Of a DNA stretch of 64,000 nucleotides, positions 10,391 to 21,724 are shown in pieces (within the stretch, counting starts at the first letter, position 1; the number at the start of each line of letters is the position of its first letter). The notes beneath the pieces were generated by a model, which was not told the origin of the DNA, did not search any database, and saw only the letters and a program-made list of their open reading frames with translations. This DNA is from Zizania palustris (lineage: Eukaryota; Streptophyta; Magnoliopsida; Poales; Poaceae). The stretch spans positions 53,805,624 to 53,869,623 of the forward strand of contig JAAALK010000288.1 of the NCBI GenBank assembly GCA_019279435.1. The letters run 5' to 3'. The translations under genes were made by a program, and so were the position numbers.

Positions 10391-11796
10391 TGTTGATAGC
10401 AAAAAATGGCATTAATGGCTAGATCATCAAAATATCAATTTTGGTGATTTGGGCTGAAAATACACATGTCTGGGGTCAGGCCGAAGCCCTACAGGGCCGA
10501 AGGTCCATTGGGATATGGGCTCCGAAAGCCTCTAGCCAGCCCACAGGCCTTCGGCTAGGAAGGCTTCAGAGGCCCATGCTGTCGAAGGTTCAGCCCGAGG
10601 AGTCAGGCCGAAGCCCTACAGGGCCGAAGGTCCATTGGGCTATGGGCTCCGAAAGCCTCTAGCCAGCTCACGTCCTTCGGCCGGAGAAGCCTTCGGAGGC
10701 CCACGCTGCCGAAGCTTTGGCCCGAGGAGTAGGCCTCAACGGGCCTGGCCGAAGCCCACTTTTGCAGAGATAGAATTGGATGCGTTTCTAGCTCAATCTT
10801 TATCTCTATCTGGCCGGATTAATAGAAGATTAGATTAGGAATCCAACCCCTATAAATAGAGAGGCAGGGCCGGCGTGAGAAGCCCCCCAACACAAACCAA
10901 ACCAAAGCCCTAGCTTTGATCGTATTTACTTTACCTTTATTTTCCTGTACCTCTTCGTAGGTTTGCCTGGAAGCCCTCCACCGGCCACTTCGGAACAGTG
11001 GTAACCCTTGTTACTTTGCTTGTAAAGTATCTGTTAATCTACGTAATAGATTGCAATCACCTTGTTACTGCGCCTATGAAGTATCCGCTAATCTATGTAA
11101 CAGATTGCTTCCTTCACTACTAGTGCAACACTTTGCAAAAATTTGGTCCTCAGGCCGAATTGGTACTTCAAATTATCTTTGTTGCAGGTTCGCATGTTCG
11201 GAGCTACTTCGCAGGAGGTATTTGTAGCTGAGAGATCGGTTTCGGAGGTCATTGACACCCTTCGGCGGACTGCAGGCTCCCGCAACAGGCTTCGCCAGCA
11301 TAGTTCGTCAACGGGCTTTGCCACAACTATACTCCACATCAGACGAAGTTGCGCCCGCGCGTTGCCCTCGCGTCATTATTCCATAGTTTGCTGTATCGGA
11401 GGTCTCACACCGAACCCTGTTGTTCGGAGGTAATCACCGTGTCCAGATCCGTTCGGAGTCCATCTTCGGCCAGATCAGTCCGAACGCCGAAGCACCCTTC
11501 GGTGGAGTACTTCGCGTCGAACGCCGAAGGTATACTTTGGTGACCCCTTCGCACCAGACTTTGAACCAGGCGGGCTCCGACTGGTTTGCTGATTTTATTC
11601 TGTTAATCTATCTCTTTCGGCTAATTGGATTATTTTGTGTAATCTGGTTGCTTGGCGACTCCACCCCCTTATCACGACTAAGGGTAGTCGGAACGCGACG
11701 TTGGTGCCACGTCAAGCTTAGGCCTGTCCCTAAGTATCCGTGCACTTTTGGATCGTCGAACTGACCAAAGTGCGGGGGCACGATTCCGTGTCAACA
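10391..11796 (+). repeat. LTR shared by the two tandem Tat-like copies
   Basis: It is 1406 bp with matching ends TGTTGA and TCAACA, preceded by the purine-rich tract AAAAGGCAGGGGG at 10374-10386. A TATA box (CTATAAATAG) lies near 10852. Two copies of a ~54-bp unit starting CTTGTTACT sit at 11007-11114. The U3 part repeats the motif GAAGCCCTACAGGGCCGAAGG. It serves both as 3' LTR of the left copy and 5' LTR of the right copy. Open frames inside it (for example 11143-11433) are not genes. Confidence 0.93.
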
Positions 11797-12723
11797 CCCT
11801 CCTCGCGATGGTTTCGGACCGCAATGGCCGGACCCTCCGCACTGGGGTCTTCGGGCCACAGTGGCCTAATGCTCTGTACGGTGGCTTCAGACCTCAATGG
11901 CCGAACCCCCCGTACAGTAGCTTCAGACCCTAGTGGCCGAACCCCATGCGGAGCGCGTTTGGCCCCCAATGACCTAACCCCGCACCATTCTGGGTGAACC
12001 CTTCGACAGGAGGCTTCGGCCCGCACTGGCCGAACGTACCTCCATCCTAGCAAGACCCCTCACTGATATGGTCCGAGACACCGTCTACTCTGCTGAACCC
12101 CCCTCCGGGTAACGGGTTCGGCTCACAGTGGGCGAGGCCACTGGAGCCGCCGATGCCTCCACCGTACAACTAGATGGGAACTCTATGGGCTCCATACGTA
12201 TCACAGCCAGGAGTACCCTCCGCAACTTAATGCTATGCCTTGTTTTCCTTCAGAGTATTATGAATGGCAGGGACAAAAAGACGCAGCGGAGGGAGGCATC
12301 GTCGACAGGCTATCTGTGGTACCTTCGAATCGGCCCATGCAGAGTGAAGTCAAAGAATACAGGCGCGAAGAGGCCGAGGACAGGGAGTCCGAAGCTATCA
12401 CAAGTCAGAATAGGGTCTCAGGAAGTCCCAATCCCGAAGGCCCTTTCACCGGAGTCTAACGGAGGTAAGTCCCATGCCTCAGCTGAAGTCCGCACCAGAG
12501 CCTGGTTCGATCAACCGAATGAGGCCGGTCCAGTTGCCGGGGTCCACTAGCAAAGGCCCCTCCGAATATAGAGTACACGAGGCCGAAGTAAGCAGTACCA
12601 CTTCGGCTAAAGATTGACAGGAAACAGACAGTGGCACCTGGCACGAAGCCACAACCATCTTGGGTACCCCCAAGCATGTCCAAATCAAAAAAGAGGCGTC
12701 TGCAACGACTACGGGCATAGGAG
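11797..12723 (+). other. Repeat-rich leader lacking gag
   Basis: Bases 11797-12060 contain a degenerate GC-rich repeat built on ATGGCCGAACCCC and TGGCTTCAGACC. From about 12235 the sequence resembles the gag-protease linker of the related element (a tyrosine-rich start followed by Lys/Glu-rich residues), in shifting frames. No capsid, zinc knuckle or tRNA-complementary site could be found next to the LTR end. Confidence 0.75.
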
Positions 12724-13580
12724 ATGCACGAGAAGAAGGCCGAAGATGAGCGCGACGCTGTTTTCGAGGAAATCTTCCCTCGGGCAACCACAAGACAGGT
12801 ATGGAGGATGAAGCCGGTTGAGATGACCAACCTGGCTCCTAGTCTGAGTGACGACGATGATGAAACTGACATGCTCGACGACGACTACTCACCTGTCTCC
12901 GAGGGGCTTGTACCCCAAGCGATGGACATCAACATCATCACGCTGCTCGCCGAGTTCGCCCTGCCGCAGGACGAGGCCGAGGTCGCTCAATTGAACCTCG
13001 GCCCACGCAATGCTATTTTGAGAAGCCCGAGGACTCGGCTCGCCATCTGAAGCCTCTCTACATCAGAGGTCACATTGACGGAAAACCGATTTCCCGGATG
13101 CTTGTTGATGGTGGCGCCACTGTTAACCTAATGCGCTACTCGCTGTTGAAGAAACTTGGTAGGGACGAGGATGATCTGAAGAAGACTAACTTGATGCTCA
13201 ACGGTTTCAACGGTGAGAGTTCTGAGGCCAAAGGCGTGCTCTCCATGGAGTTGACAGTGGGCAACAAGACGTTGCCAACATCATTTTTCGTCGTCGTTGT
13301 ACAAGGAAACTACAGCGTGCTGCTTGGGCGCGAATGGATTCACGCAAATTGCTGCATTCCTTCTACTCTGCACCAGTGCCTGATTCAGTGGGATGATGAT
13401 GAAGTAGAAGTCATTCCCACAGACACTTCGGCCCAAGTAGCATTGGCCGATGTGTCATTTGACGCCGTTCACAACAAGGTAGAGTGTCTATCAGGTAGGG
13501 ATCTTTCAGATTACGACTTTGTTAGCGTGTCCGGAGGACGTTTTGTACCAGTGTCTATAAAGCTGACTGATGTAGCATGA
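12724..13580 (+). pseudogene. Tat-like aspartic protease, one frameshift
   Basis: The first part (12724-13050) is the acidic region before the protease, with the motif FALPQDEAEVAQLNLGPRNA. A one-base loss near 13015 shifts the frame. The protease continues in the frame of 13098-13580, with active site VDGGATVNLM (a DGG variant seen in other Tat-like elements in place of DSG/DTG), the flap region NGFNGESSEA and the ILG-like motif VLLGREWI. The ORF ends in TGA at 13578. Bases 13581-13798 are a linker with stops in both tandem copies. Confidence 0.87.
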
Positions 13581-13798
13581 CTGTTTTTGTATTAGTAGTC
13601 ATGTCTAGTAAGAGTAATTTGGATTAGCTAAAGTCTCGTGTAGAGCAGTATCGGTCTAATAAAGACGGTATTGCTGAGGCCATCGAGGACTTTAGCGAAG
13701 TAGAGAAATTAGGACAAGGTTTTGCGTCGGCCGATCCCTTAGAAGAAGTTGACATAGGTGATGGTATCATCCCAAGGCCTACTTTTGTAAACCAACAT

Positions 13799-15070
13799 TT
13801 GCAGCCTGATGAAAAGGCCGAAGTAATAAAGTTGCTTCGGTCGTATGTCGATTGTTTCACATGGGAGTATAGCGAGATGCCGGGACTAAGCCGTGAGCTC
13901 GTAGAGCATCGACTACCTATCAAGTCCGGATTTAGGCCTTATAAACATGCTCCTCGTCGCTTTAACTCGGCTGTCTATGACCGAGTTAAAGAAGAAGTAG
14001 AGCGATTACTCAAAGCTGGATTTATTAGGACATGCAGGTATGCAGAATGGGTCGCTAACATTGTGCCTGTAGAGAAGGAAGGGAGCGGCAAGATACGGGT
14101 ATGTATTGATTTCAGGGATCTGAATAAGGCCACTCCGAAGGACGAGTATCCGATGCCGATAGACGACATGCTAATCAACGATGCTTCAGGACACAAGGTA
14201 CTAAGTTTTCTTGATGGCAATGCTGGTTATAATCAAATCTTTATGGCTAAAGAGGACGTCTACAAGACTGCCTTTCGATGCCCTGGTTTTGTCGGTTTAT
14301 TCGAGTGGGTCGTTATGACTTTTGGTTTGAAAAATACTAGTGCCACATATCAGCGTGCTATGAACTTGATCTTTCATGACTTGCTAGGAGTTATGTTAGA
14401 GGTTTACATTGATGATGTCATAGTCAAATTGGACGCTATGGGAAACCATTTAGCCAATTTGAAAGTTGCTTTTGATAGGATGCGACAGTATGGTTTAAAA
14501 ATGAACCCACTCAAATGTGCTTTTGGCGTGTCGGCGGGTAAGTTCTTCGGTTTCATGATTCATGAGAGAGGCATAGAGATTGATCCTAAGAGGCTTGAGA
14601 AAATTAGAAACATTACAACGCCGACATGCAAAAAAGATGTGCAAAAGTTGCTAGGCAAGATGAATTATTTGCGCCGCTTTATATCTAACTTGTCTGGAAA
14701 GATTGATGCATTTGTCCCCATACTCCGGCTAAAGAACGAGGCCGAGTTCACTTGGGGTGCAAGCCAGCAAAGCGCCTTTGAGAAAATCAAGGAGTGCTTG
14801 TCATCGCCACCCATGGTGAGAGCACCCAAAGCCGGGATTCCATTTCGGCTGTACATCGCTGCTGAAGATAGCGTGATCGGGGCCGTGCTAACCCAGGAGG
14901 TAGAAGGAAAGGAGTACATCATTACGTTCTTGAGCCGCCGCCTGCTGGATGCCGAGACCAGGTACGCGTTTGTGGAACGGTTATGTTTATCACTTTACTA
15001 CGCATGTACCAAATTGTGCCACTATCTTCTCCCTACTACATGTGTTGTCGTTTCCCAACCGATGTTATAA
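13799..15070 (+). CDS. Tat-like reverse transcriptase and start of RNase H, open
   Basis: One open frame of 423 residues covers fingers, palm and connection. The catalytic aspartates are present: Asp139 in FLDGNAGY and the YIDD box at residues 203-206. The end (residues ~370-420) enters the first RNase H (LSRRLLDAETRYAFVERL) and then hits TAA at 15068. The enzyme would copy element RNA into DNA in cytoplasmic particles. It is a domain of a former polyprotein, with stops on both sides, so present-day activity is unlikely. This is the reference 'empty site' for the solo LTR at 7088: the target GCGTT lies near 14965 uninterrupted. Confidence 0.9.
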   Translation: MQPDEKAEVIKLLRSYVDCFTWEYSEMPGLSRELVEHRLPIKSGFRPYKHAPRRFNSAVYDRVKEEVERLLKAGFIRTCRYAEWVANIVPVEKEGSGKIRVCIDFRDLNKATPKDEYPMPIDDMLINDASGHKVLSFLDGNAGYNQIFMAKEDVYKTAFRCPGFVGLFEWVVMTFGLKNTSATYQRAMNLIFHDLLGVMLEVYIDDVIVKLDAMGNHLANLKVAFDRMRQYGLKMNPLKCAFGVSAGKFFGFMIHERGIEIDPKRLEKIRNITTPTCKKDVQKLLGKMNYLRRFISNLSGKIDAFVPILRLKNEAEFTWGASQQSAFEKIKECLSSPPMVRAPKAGIPFRLYIAAEDSVIGAVLTQEVEGKEYIITFLSRRLLDAETRYAFVERLCLSLYYACTKLCHYLLPTTCVVVSQPML

Positions 15071-16195
15071 AACACATGTTACAAAAGCTGATTCTAAGTG
15101 GAAGAATCAGAAAATAGGCTTACGATTTGATTGAATATGATTTGGCCTATGAGCCCCTAAGAGCTATGAAAGACTAGATCGTAGCCAACTTTATAGTTGA
15201 TCACCACATGGACGTTAGTTGGAGCAGCAATGTTGCTTTGATTGAGGTAATGCCGTGGAAACTTTACTTTGATGGTTCAGCTTGCAAAAATGGCCAAGGT
15301 ATTGGAGTAGTTCTCATATCACCTAGCGGAGCGCGCTTTGATACCTCAGCTCATTTAGACTTTCCCTCTACAAACAACCAAGCTGAGTACGAGGCTTTAC
15401 TGCTAGGGCTTGAATTGTTAGAATCCATGGGTGTTAAACATGTTCATGCGTATGGTGATTCCATGTTAGTAGTGCAACAAGTGGCTAAGAATGCTCAATG
15501 TTTTAATGGCTTGCTAAACAACTACTTGGACAAGTGCTTAGACATAGTTGCTACTTTTGATGACTTCAAAATTTCTCATGTGTCAAGAGAAGCCAATTCA
15601 GTTGCAAATGATTTGGCTCAGCAAGAATCTGGTTACCAAGTCAGGAGAGGAAAATTTTCTATACAGGAGAAACCGATGTTTGGTCTCACTACCGAAGCAA
15701 GTGACTTCGGACAGGTGCACCCTCCGGGTCGGACCCCTCCGGTTGCCGGAGGCTACCATGCGTCGAGGTCCTAGGACTGGAGTACGCCGCCCACCAAAGG
15801 GTCTGGCACGCTGGAGCCCATGAGCCGGAGTCCCCAGGACAGCGAGGGCTTTTGGGAGCTCGGACCCTCCGACAGGGGGCTCCGACCTGATACGCTCCGT
15901 GCAGCCAGTCCAGCCAGGCTTCGGCAGAAGCAGGAAGGGCTCGGGGGGCACCCTGAAATCAGTAGCCTAGATACTTTTTCAGGGGGTGAGCTAGCGAAAC
16001 CCTCCGAAGCCCATAAGGGCGATTGTAGAATTCCTATTGTCTAGTATTTGAGAGACCCTAGCCAAAGGGTTGATCGGAAGGTTCGGCGACAAGCGTTTAA
16101 ATTTGTGTTGATAGACGACACACTATATCACCAAACCATTGACGGAGTATTGTTAAAGTGTCTAGATCACGAACGATCCTAGGTGGCTGCGGGAG
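15071..16195 (+). pseudogene. Tat-like second RNase H and linker
   Basis: The open frame 15208-15774 is a plant-type RNase H with Asp22 (YFDGSACKNGQG), Glu60 (NNQAEYEA) and Asp84 (YGDSMLVV), and a fourth acidic position in ANSVANDLA. It would remove the RNA strand from the RNA-DNA hybrid. Upstream, 15071-15207 is read in the same family frame with stops. After 15775 a Pro/Gly-rich linker changes frame and ends at TAG 16042-16044, the same codon as in the left copy. Another TAG follows near 16181. Confidence 0.85.
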
Positions 16196-17280
16196 AAGTC
16201 CATGAAGGACTTTGTGGCACTCATCAGTCGACCCAGAAAATGAGTTGGATGCTCAAAAGAACGGGTTTCTACTAGCCGACTATGACTGAGGATTGTTTTA
16301 AGTATTATAGAGGGTGTGAAGCGTGTCAGAAGTTTGGCAATATTCAATTAGATCTTGCTTCATTACTCAACCCTATTGTCAAGCCATGGCCGTTCCGAGG
16401 TTGGGGTTTAGACTTCATCGGCCAAATTCACCCTCCTTCCTCAAAAGGGCATCGGTTCGTGTTGATGGCGATGGATTACTTCACCAAGTGGACCGAAGCC
16501 GTGCCTCTCAAGAACATGACTCACAACGAGGTACTTGACTTTATCTTGAAGCACATCATACATAGATTCGGCATTCCTCAAACTATCACTACAGATCAAG
16601 GTAGCTCATTTGTTTCTAAAGAAGTGAGGGACTTCACCGAATGTTATGTTATTAAGTTGATAAACTCTTCGCCCTACTATGCTCAGGCCAATGGTCAGGC
16701 CGAGTCTAGTAATAAAACCATGATTAAGCTAATTAGGAAGAAAATTGAAGAATTCCCTAAAAGGTGGCATGAAGTTCTCTCCGAGGCGCTATGGGCTTGT
16801 AGAATTGCAAAGCACGATGCTACCAAAGTTAGTCCATATGAGTTGGTATATGGACAAGAAGCCGTTCTACTTGTAGAAGTAGATCTTGGCTCTTTAAGAG
16901 TGTTAAAGGAAGATGGCTTATCGGTCGATGAGTATGAGACTCTTTTGAAAGACAATCTAAAAGAAGTGACTGATAAGTGATTGAGGGCTTTAGAAGCCAT
17001 AGAAGTACACAGGAGGAGAGTAGCTAAATCCTACAATAAGATGGTTAAACCAAAATCGTTTCAAGTAGGTGAGTTGGTTTGGAAGACGATTTTACCTTTA
17101 GGCACTAATAGTCCCAAGTTTGGTAAATGGTCACCTAGTTGGGAAGGCACTTTCAAAATAGTTGAAATCGCTCCTAGCAATGCATATGTGTTAGAATCTC
17201 TGCAAGGAGAGCGGTTTCGAAGAGCTTTGAATGGTAGATACTTGAAAAGGTATTTCCCAAGTGTGTGGCAAACAACTTAA
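16196..17280 (+). pseudogene. Tat-like integrase, three fragments
   Basis: The zinc-binding half (HEGLCGTHQ from ~16200) is interrupted by TAG at ~16274. The core (16282-16980) keeps both cysteines (GCEACQK), the first Asp (LDFIGQI), the second (TTDQGSSF) and the Glu (NGQAESSN). A TGA at 16978-16980 separates the C-terminal domain (16981-17280, GELVWKTILPLG), which matches the left copy closely. It is followed by ~85 bp of non-coding sequence and the purine tract AAAAGGCAGGGGG before the LTR. Confidence 0.88.
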
Positions 17281-17367
17281 AAGATGTCGAAAGGCCGATA
17301 TGGAAAGTATCGTCTTTAGCTCATTGTGCTTTTAGTTCACTTAGTTCACTAAAAGGCAGGGGGCATG

Positions 17368-18709
17368 TGTTGATAGCAAAAAATGGCATCAATGGTTAAG
17401 ATTGTCAAAATATCAATTTTGGTAATTTGGGCCGAAAATACACATGTCCCGGGTCAGGCTGAAGCCCTACAGGGCCGAAGGACCATTGGGCTATGGGCTC
17501 CAGAAGCTTCCAGTCAGCCCACAACCTTCAGCCAGGAGGCCTTCGGAGGCCCACGCCGCTGAAGCTTCGGCCCTAGGAGCAGGCTTCGACGGGCTTGGCC
17601 GAAGGCCCACTTCGGGTAGAGATAGAGTTGGACCCGATTCTGGCTAAGTGTTTATCTTTATCCAGCCGAGTTATAGCAGATTAGATTAGAGGTCTATCCC
17701 CTATAAATATAGAGGCGAAGCATGTTCAGAAGCCCCCCAACAATATCAACCACAAAGCCCTAGCTTTGAATCACATTTACTTTATCTTTACTTTTCTGTA
17801 CTCTTCGTGGGTTTGCCTGGAAGCCCTCTGATGGCCACTTTGGAATAGTGGTAATCCTTGTTACCTTCGCTTGTGAAGTATCCGTTAATCTACGTAATAG
17901 ATTGCTATCGCCTTGTTACTTTGCCTGTGAAGTATCCAGTTAATCTACGTAATAGATTGCTATCGCCTTGTTACTTCGCCTGTGAAGTATCCGCTAATCT
18001 GCATAATAGATTGTACCTTCGCTCACTAGTGCAACACTTAGCAGAATTCGGTCCTCAGGCTGAATTAGTACTTCAAATCTACTCTGTTGCAGGTTTCCAC
18101 GTTCGGAGCTACTTCGTCGGAGGTGTCTGGCAGCTGAGAGATTGGTTTTGGAGGTTGTCAGAACACCCTTCGGCGAGACTGTTGCTTCGACCACATGCTC
18201 CGTCAGCAGACTTCGTCACGACAGGCTTCGCCACGCTCATACTCCGCTCTGGACGAAGTCACGTTCGCGCATTGCACCTGAGTCATTATTCTATATCTTA
18301 CTGTATCAGAGACTTCACACCGAACCCTCGCTGTTCGGAGGTGATTGTCGCGTCTAGACCCATTCGGAGTTCATCTTTGGCCAGGTCAGTCCGAACGCCG
18401 AAGGTACCCTTCAGCGGGACACTTCACATCAGACGCCGAAGGTACACTTCGGCGACCCCCTTCGCACCATACTTCAAAGCAGATAGGCTCTGGCTATTTG
18501 CTGATTTATTCTGTTTAATATATTTATTTCGGTTAATTGGATTATTTTGTGTGATCTGATTGCCTAGCGACTCCACCCCCCTTACCATGGCTAAGGGTAG
18601 TCGGAACACGACGTCGGTGCTGTGTTACGCTTAGGCTTGTCCCTAAGTATCTGCACACTTTTGGATCATCGAACTGACCCAAGTGCGGGGGCACGTTTTC
18701 GTGTCAACA
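17368..18709 (+). repeat. 3' LTR of the gag-less Tat-like element
   Basis: It has the same ends as 10391-11796 (TGTTGA and TCAACA), 1342 bp. A TATA box (CTATAAATATAG) lies near 17701. Here the internal ~55-bp CTTGTTACT unit is present three times (17857-18021) against two in the other LTR. The long open frame at 17858-18559 runs through that repeat and is not a gene. Confidence 0.93.
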
Positions 18710-19624
18710 AGACCTTCTCCACATAATGACATTACAAAAATGTAATCCCATTTTCATCCTTAGTCAATTTGATGTTGAGAATTACATCAACTTCTTTGAG
18801 ATATTTCATATCAAAGCTCTTGATAGAAAATACTTGACATCATTAATTCCATCGAAATTTATGCCAAAGATCGGTATGTCATCGACATACACACATAGTA
18901 TAACTCCTTCGCCCCCACTGTATTGATAGTATACGCATCTATCCTTGCTCTCTTGACCCTTCATTACAAACCCATCAAGATGATCCATATAGATCTCTTC
19001 ATCTAACTTTTCATCTAGGAAAGTTGTCTTTACATCCATATGATGAACGGTAAGACCATATGAGACAACCAGGGAAAGTGGTGCTTTAATAGTTGTTAGT
19101 CTAGCGATATGTGAAGAAATATAAAAAGTATACGCCTTATTTTTCTGTGTAACTTTTGGCCACAAGCCGAGCCTTGTACTTCTCAGTAGTAACATAAGGC
19201 CTAAGGTTGTTCTTGAACACCTACTTACAACCCATGGATTTGCAACCATACGGTCGTTTAGTAAGCTCCCAATACCATTGGATAGAATCGAGTCCATTTC
19301 TTTTTAGATAGCTTCTTTCCAATCATCTGCATATGGAGACGTATATGCCTCTGCAATGGTCGTGGAAGTGTCATCCACAAGGCACACATTTAAATCATCA
19401 CCAAAGAATTTTGCAACCTTTTGTCTCTTACTCCTTCTAAGAGCTTCACTATCATTGTTAGGTGAAAATACATTAACCCTAACAAGGTAATACTAATGAG
19501 TACTACAGAGCCCCCTCCACATCCTCGAGCCACTTCTTCATCCTAAGTCACCACAAGATGATCTGAAGACCGACGACACTGAACTAGCTCATCATAAATG
19601 AAGCCCACTCCACTGAGAACCAAC
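18710..19624 (-). pseudogene. Ty1/copia reverse-transcriptase fragment
   Basis: On the minus strand, from about 19400 down to 18710, the reading includes DDWKEAI, then the RT motifs VHHMDVKTTFLDEKLDEEIY and CVYVDDIPIFG (YVDD catalytic box), then DMKYLKE-like sequence running to the LTR boundary. Several stops and frame changes occur. The fragment is cut at 18710 by the Tat-like LTR. I see no more pol sequence beyond ~19450; 19460-19624 is unassigned. Confidence 0.82.
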
Positions 19625-20446
19625 TGAAGGAATTGTGCCCAATAAAATTCTGGGTGGATCGGAAGTTTTGATTTTTAATCGAATGTTCTGACTAGCCCAA
19701 GCACTCTTTGTATGTTGGTTCTAGGAGTATCAGAAGTTCTGATTATTTCCTAATTCAGAAACCAAGAGCTTTGATCGGAATTTTCGATCTGGTATCTGAA
19801 GTTCTGATTATTTCATGGTTTGAGAAACTGAGAGCTCCAATCGAAAGTTTTGATAATTTCTGATTTATAGACCGAGAGTCCAGATCGGAAGATCCGATTC
19901 AGGACTAGAAGTTCTGATCAGGACAAAACAAATTATATATGTTGGGCTTTAATTATGATTAAAGGCTCACACCCTGGGCTTATTTAAAGGGAGGAGGAGG
20001 TCGTGAGAGACAATTGTAGTTACTCCTATTGCTCAAACCCTAGCCTCCACACCTCTCCTCTCCCATGTAGATATCAAAGGTTGAGATTAGGGTTCTCTCC
20101 CTGGATCTCTCGAGTAGTGCTAGCATGCCATCGTGAGAGGAATCTATCCCTATACGTGTGGATCCGTGGAGGTGCTGCTCGAACAGTGACACTCGTCGTT
20201 ATCTTCCACGAGGTAATCGCCGGTCTTCATCATCTTCACCAACGGTCTTCATCGCGAGGGTCATTGACGGACAAACGAATCAAGGAGGAGCTAAACGAGG
20301 GTGCGCTTACTCAACATCTTATTCCATTGGACTAGCATGCCTTGCGTTAGAAGGTACCGATCTATGATCGCTCACCCACATGGTTCCTAGGTTCGCGGGG
20401 TAAAGTTTTGATTTGCCGACCACTGTAGATTCCCCATGTCCCAACA
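19625..20446 (+). repeat. Copia-type LTR, probably solo, no clear target duplication
   Basis: It starts TGAAGGAATTGTGCCC and ends TCCCAACA, and resembles the LTR at 27287-28051 at the start, in the promoter-downstream region (GTGGTGCTAGCA-like, GAAGGTACCGATCTA) and at the end. Its U3 carries at least eight degenerate copies of the AGAAGTTCTGAT motif. The flanking 5-mers (CCAAC left, CTGAC right) do not match, so it may be the product of recombination between two elements. Confidence 0.8.
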
Positions 20447-20890
20447 CTGACTACACTGAACCAACTCGAAACCATTCAGAAATGACATCAACACCATGCG
20501 CTCCTGTCTACTCTGATAAGACGTACATCTAACCATGTTCATATAGAGTGTTATCATATCGTCCCTACGTAATTCACTGTGCAACAATGTAATAGTCGGT
20601 TGAGCATAGGGGGTAAACTAATATAACCCTATTATTACTACGCCTATAAATACCTCCCCCTTGTCAGGGGAGGAGACCGAACACTTGTGGTGTTAATCAA
20701 TAAAACTTATGTTCAAAGGTTGTTATTCAGTTTTGATACCTTGAGCATAAATCGAACCCATGTTTACACTTAGAACCCTTCAAGGTTCTAAACATTGAAA
20801 CCTATTACATAGTTCTATATTACGCCAATAGTTGTACTGTCAATAGGGATCCTAGTTCTAAGCTAGCCTATCTACCATCAACCTTCGAGC
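20447..20890 (+). repeat. LTR-like remnant with TATA box and poly(A) signal
   Basis: A canonical TATA box (TATAAATA, 20645-20652) is followed by AATAAA at 20699-20704, a spacing typical of an LTR R region. It is directly upstream of a decayed gypsy gag, so it is probably that element's 5' LTR and leader. I could not find LTR ends or a primer site. Confidence 0.5.
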
Positions 20891-21724
20891 CATGCCTCCA
20901 AAGAAAAGAAAAACATAACTCCTTCCTAGTGGTCCCTTGGAGTCTCTCAAGCCTCGTCACATCCAGAGACCCCCTGTACAAGGCTGGCGTGCAAGACCTA
21001 GTGGGCCTCTCGATGGTGAACACTAGTTCAGGGGCTACCGATCTTATCATAGGCCTCCTAACAATGAATACCACTCTAGAGACTATGGAGCTCACTATAG
21101 GCTTCCCAATGGTTGACACCGTCCCAAGGACCGAGGAGCACACCTTGGTCCCCTCTTTAGCGAACGACACCTCTAGGCCCGTGGGCCCTATGACACCCCT
21201 AATGCTCATTCCATTAGGAGCGATGGGGACTCAACACACAAACACCCTACTTCCCCCAAGGGCACTACAAATTGACTATGTCTAGTTGCAGTCTAGGAGG
21301 GTACTCTAGAGGCAGCAAAGCCTCCGACAAAGTGTAGGACTTCGAGCTGGTCCTACTGAAGGCAAAGGTCACGAGGTGGTATCAAAACATGACCAATCAG
21401 GTGCATACCCGGTAAGACCCCAAATACCCTCCGAGATCATGACCATCATCACCTGAAGTGATCATGGCAAGAAGGAACCTCAAGAATGGAGGCAAAATGC
21501 CTCCTTCGAAGAGAGATCACCACTGCACATAGATTTATAGATTGTCCATTTCTACTTGAAGTTCTGCACTGTGAAGTTTCCAAAGTATTCCAAGGACATA
21601 GACTCTAATGAATTCACACTCTTCTATGCCTCACAATCTAGGATAGTGGAGGCAAGAGAGATACCATGGAAAAAGCTTCCCATTGGCCATTGAAGGCATA
21701 ACCATTCGATGGTTCTGGTATCTA
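20891..21724 (+). pseudogene. Gypsy-type gag, 5' part, interrupted by a copia insertion
   Basis: Reading from the ATG at 20891 gives a basic, Arg/Pro/Tyr-rich protein (PPKKRKT, then GYRSYHRPPNNEYHSRDYGAHYRLPNG) with several stops. Later, in other frames, the sequence resembles a gypsy capsid (LPLAIEGITIRWFWYL before the break). The copia element at 21725 splits it; the gag resumes at 28057 as SLKPSSMKSREHVRRKFTS-like sequence. Confidence 0.65.

Larger units (their letters stand above)
5511..11796 (+). mobile_element. Tat-like Ty3/gypsy copy, 5' truncated (left copy of a tandem)
   Basis: The order protease tail, reverse transcriptase, RNase H, integrase and LTR matches the right-hand copy at 13387-18709. 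The left end is cut at 5511. An inverted solo LTR of another family (7088-7993) splits the RNase H. Its 3' LTR (10391-11796) also serves as the 5' LTR of the next copy. The Tat-like assignment rests on the second, plant-type RNase H between reverse transcriptase and integrase. Confidence 0.88.
10391..18709 (+). mobile_element. Tat-like Ty3/gypsy element with both LTRs but no gag
   Basis: LTRs are at 10391-11796 and 17368-18709; between them are a repeat-rich leader, protease, reverse transcriptase, RNase H and integrase. Gag and a recognisable primer site are missing: sequence homologous to the post-gag linker of the related element at 57530-58040 starts within ~450 bp of the LTR. Reverse transcriptase is still a single open frame of 424 codons. 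Stops elsewhere make the polyprotein non-functional. No target duplication can be assigned because the left LTR joins another copy. Confidence 0.9.

Noticed and set aside
12456..12872. 138-residue minus-strand ORF
   Set aside because: Shadow of the plus-strand gag-protease linker; no motif and no conservation in the related element.
17858..18559. 233-residue plus-strand ORF
   Set aside because: It lies entirely in an LTR and runs through the 55-bp repeat; the other LTR does not keep it open, and no domain is visible.
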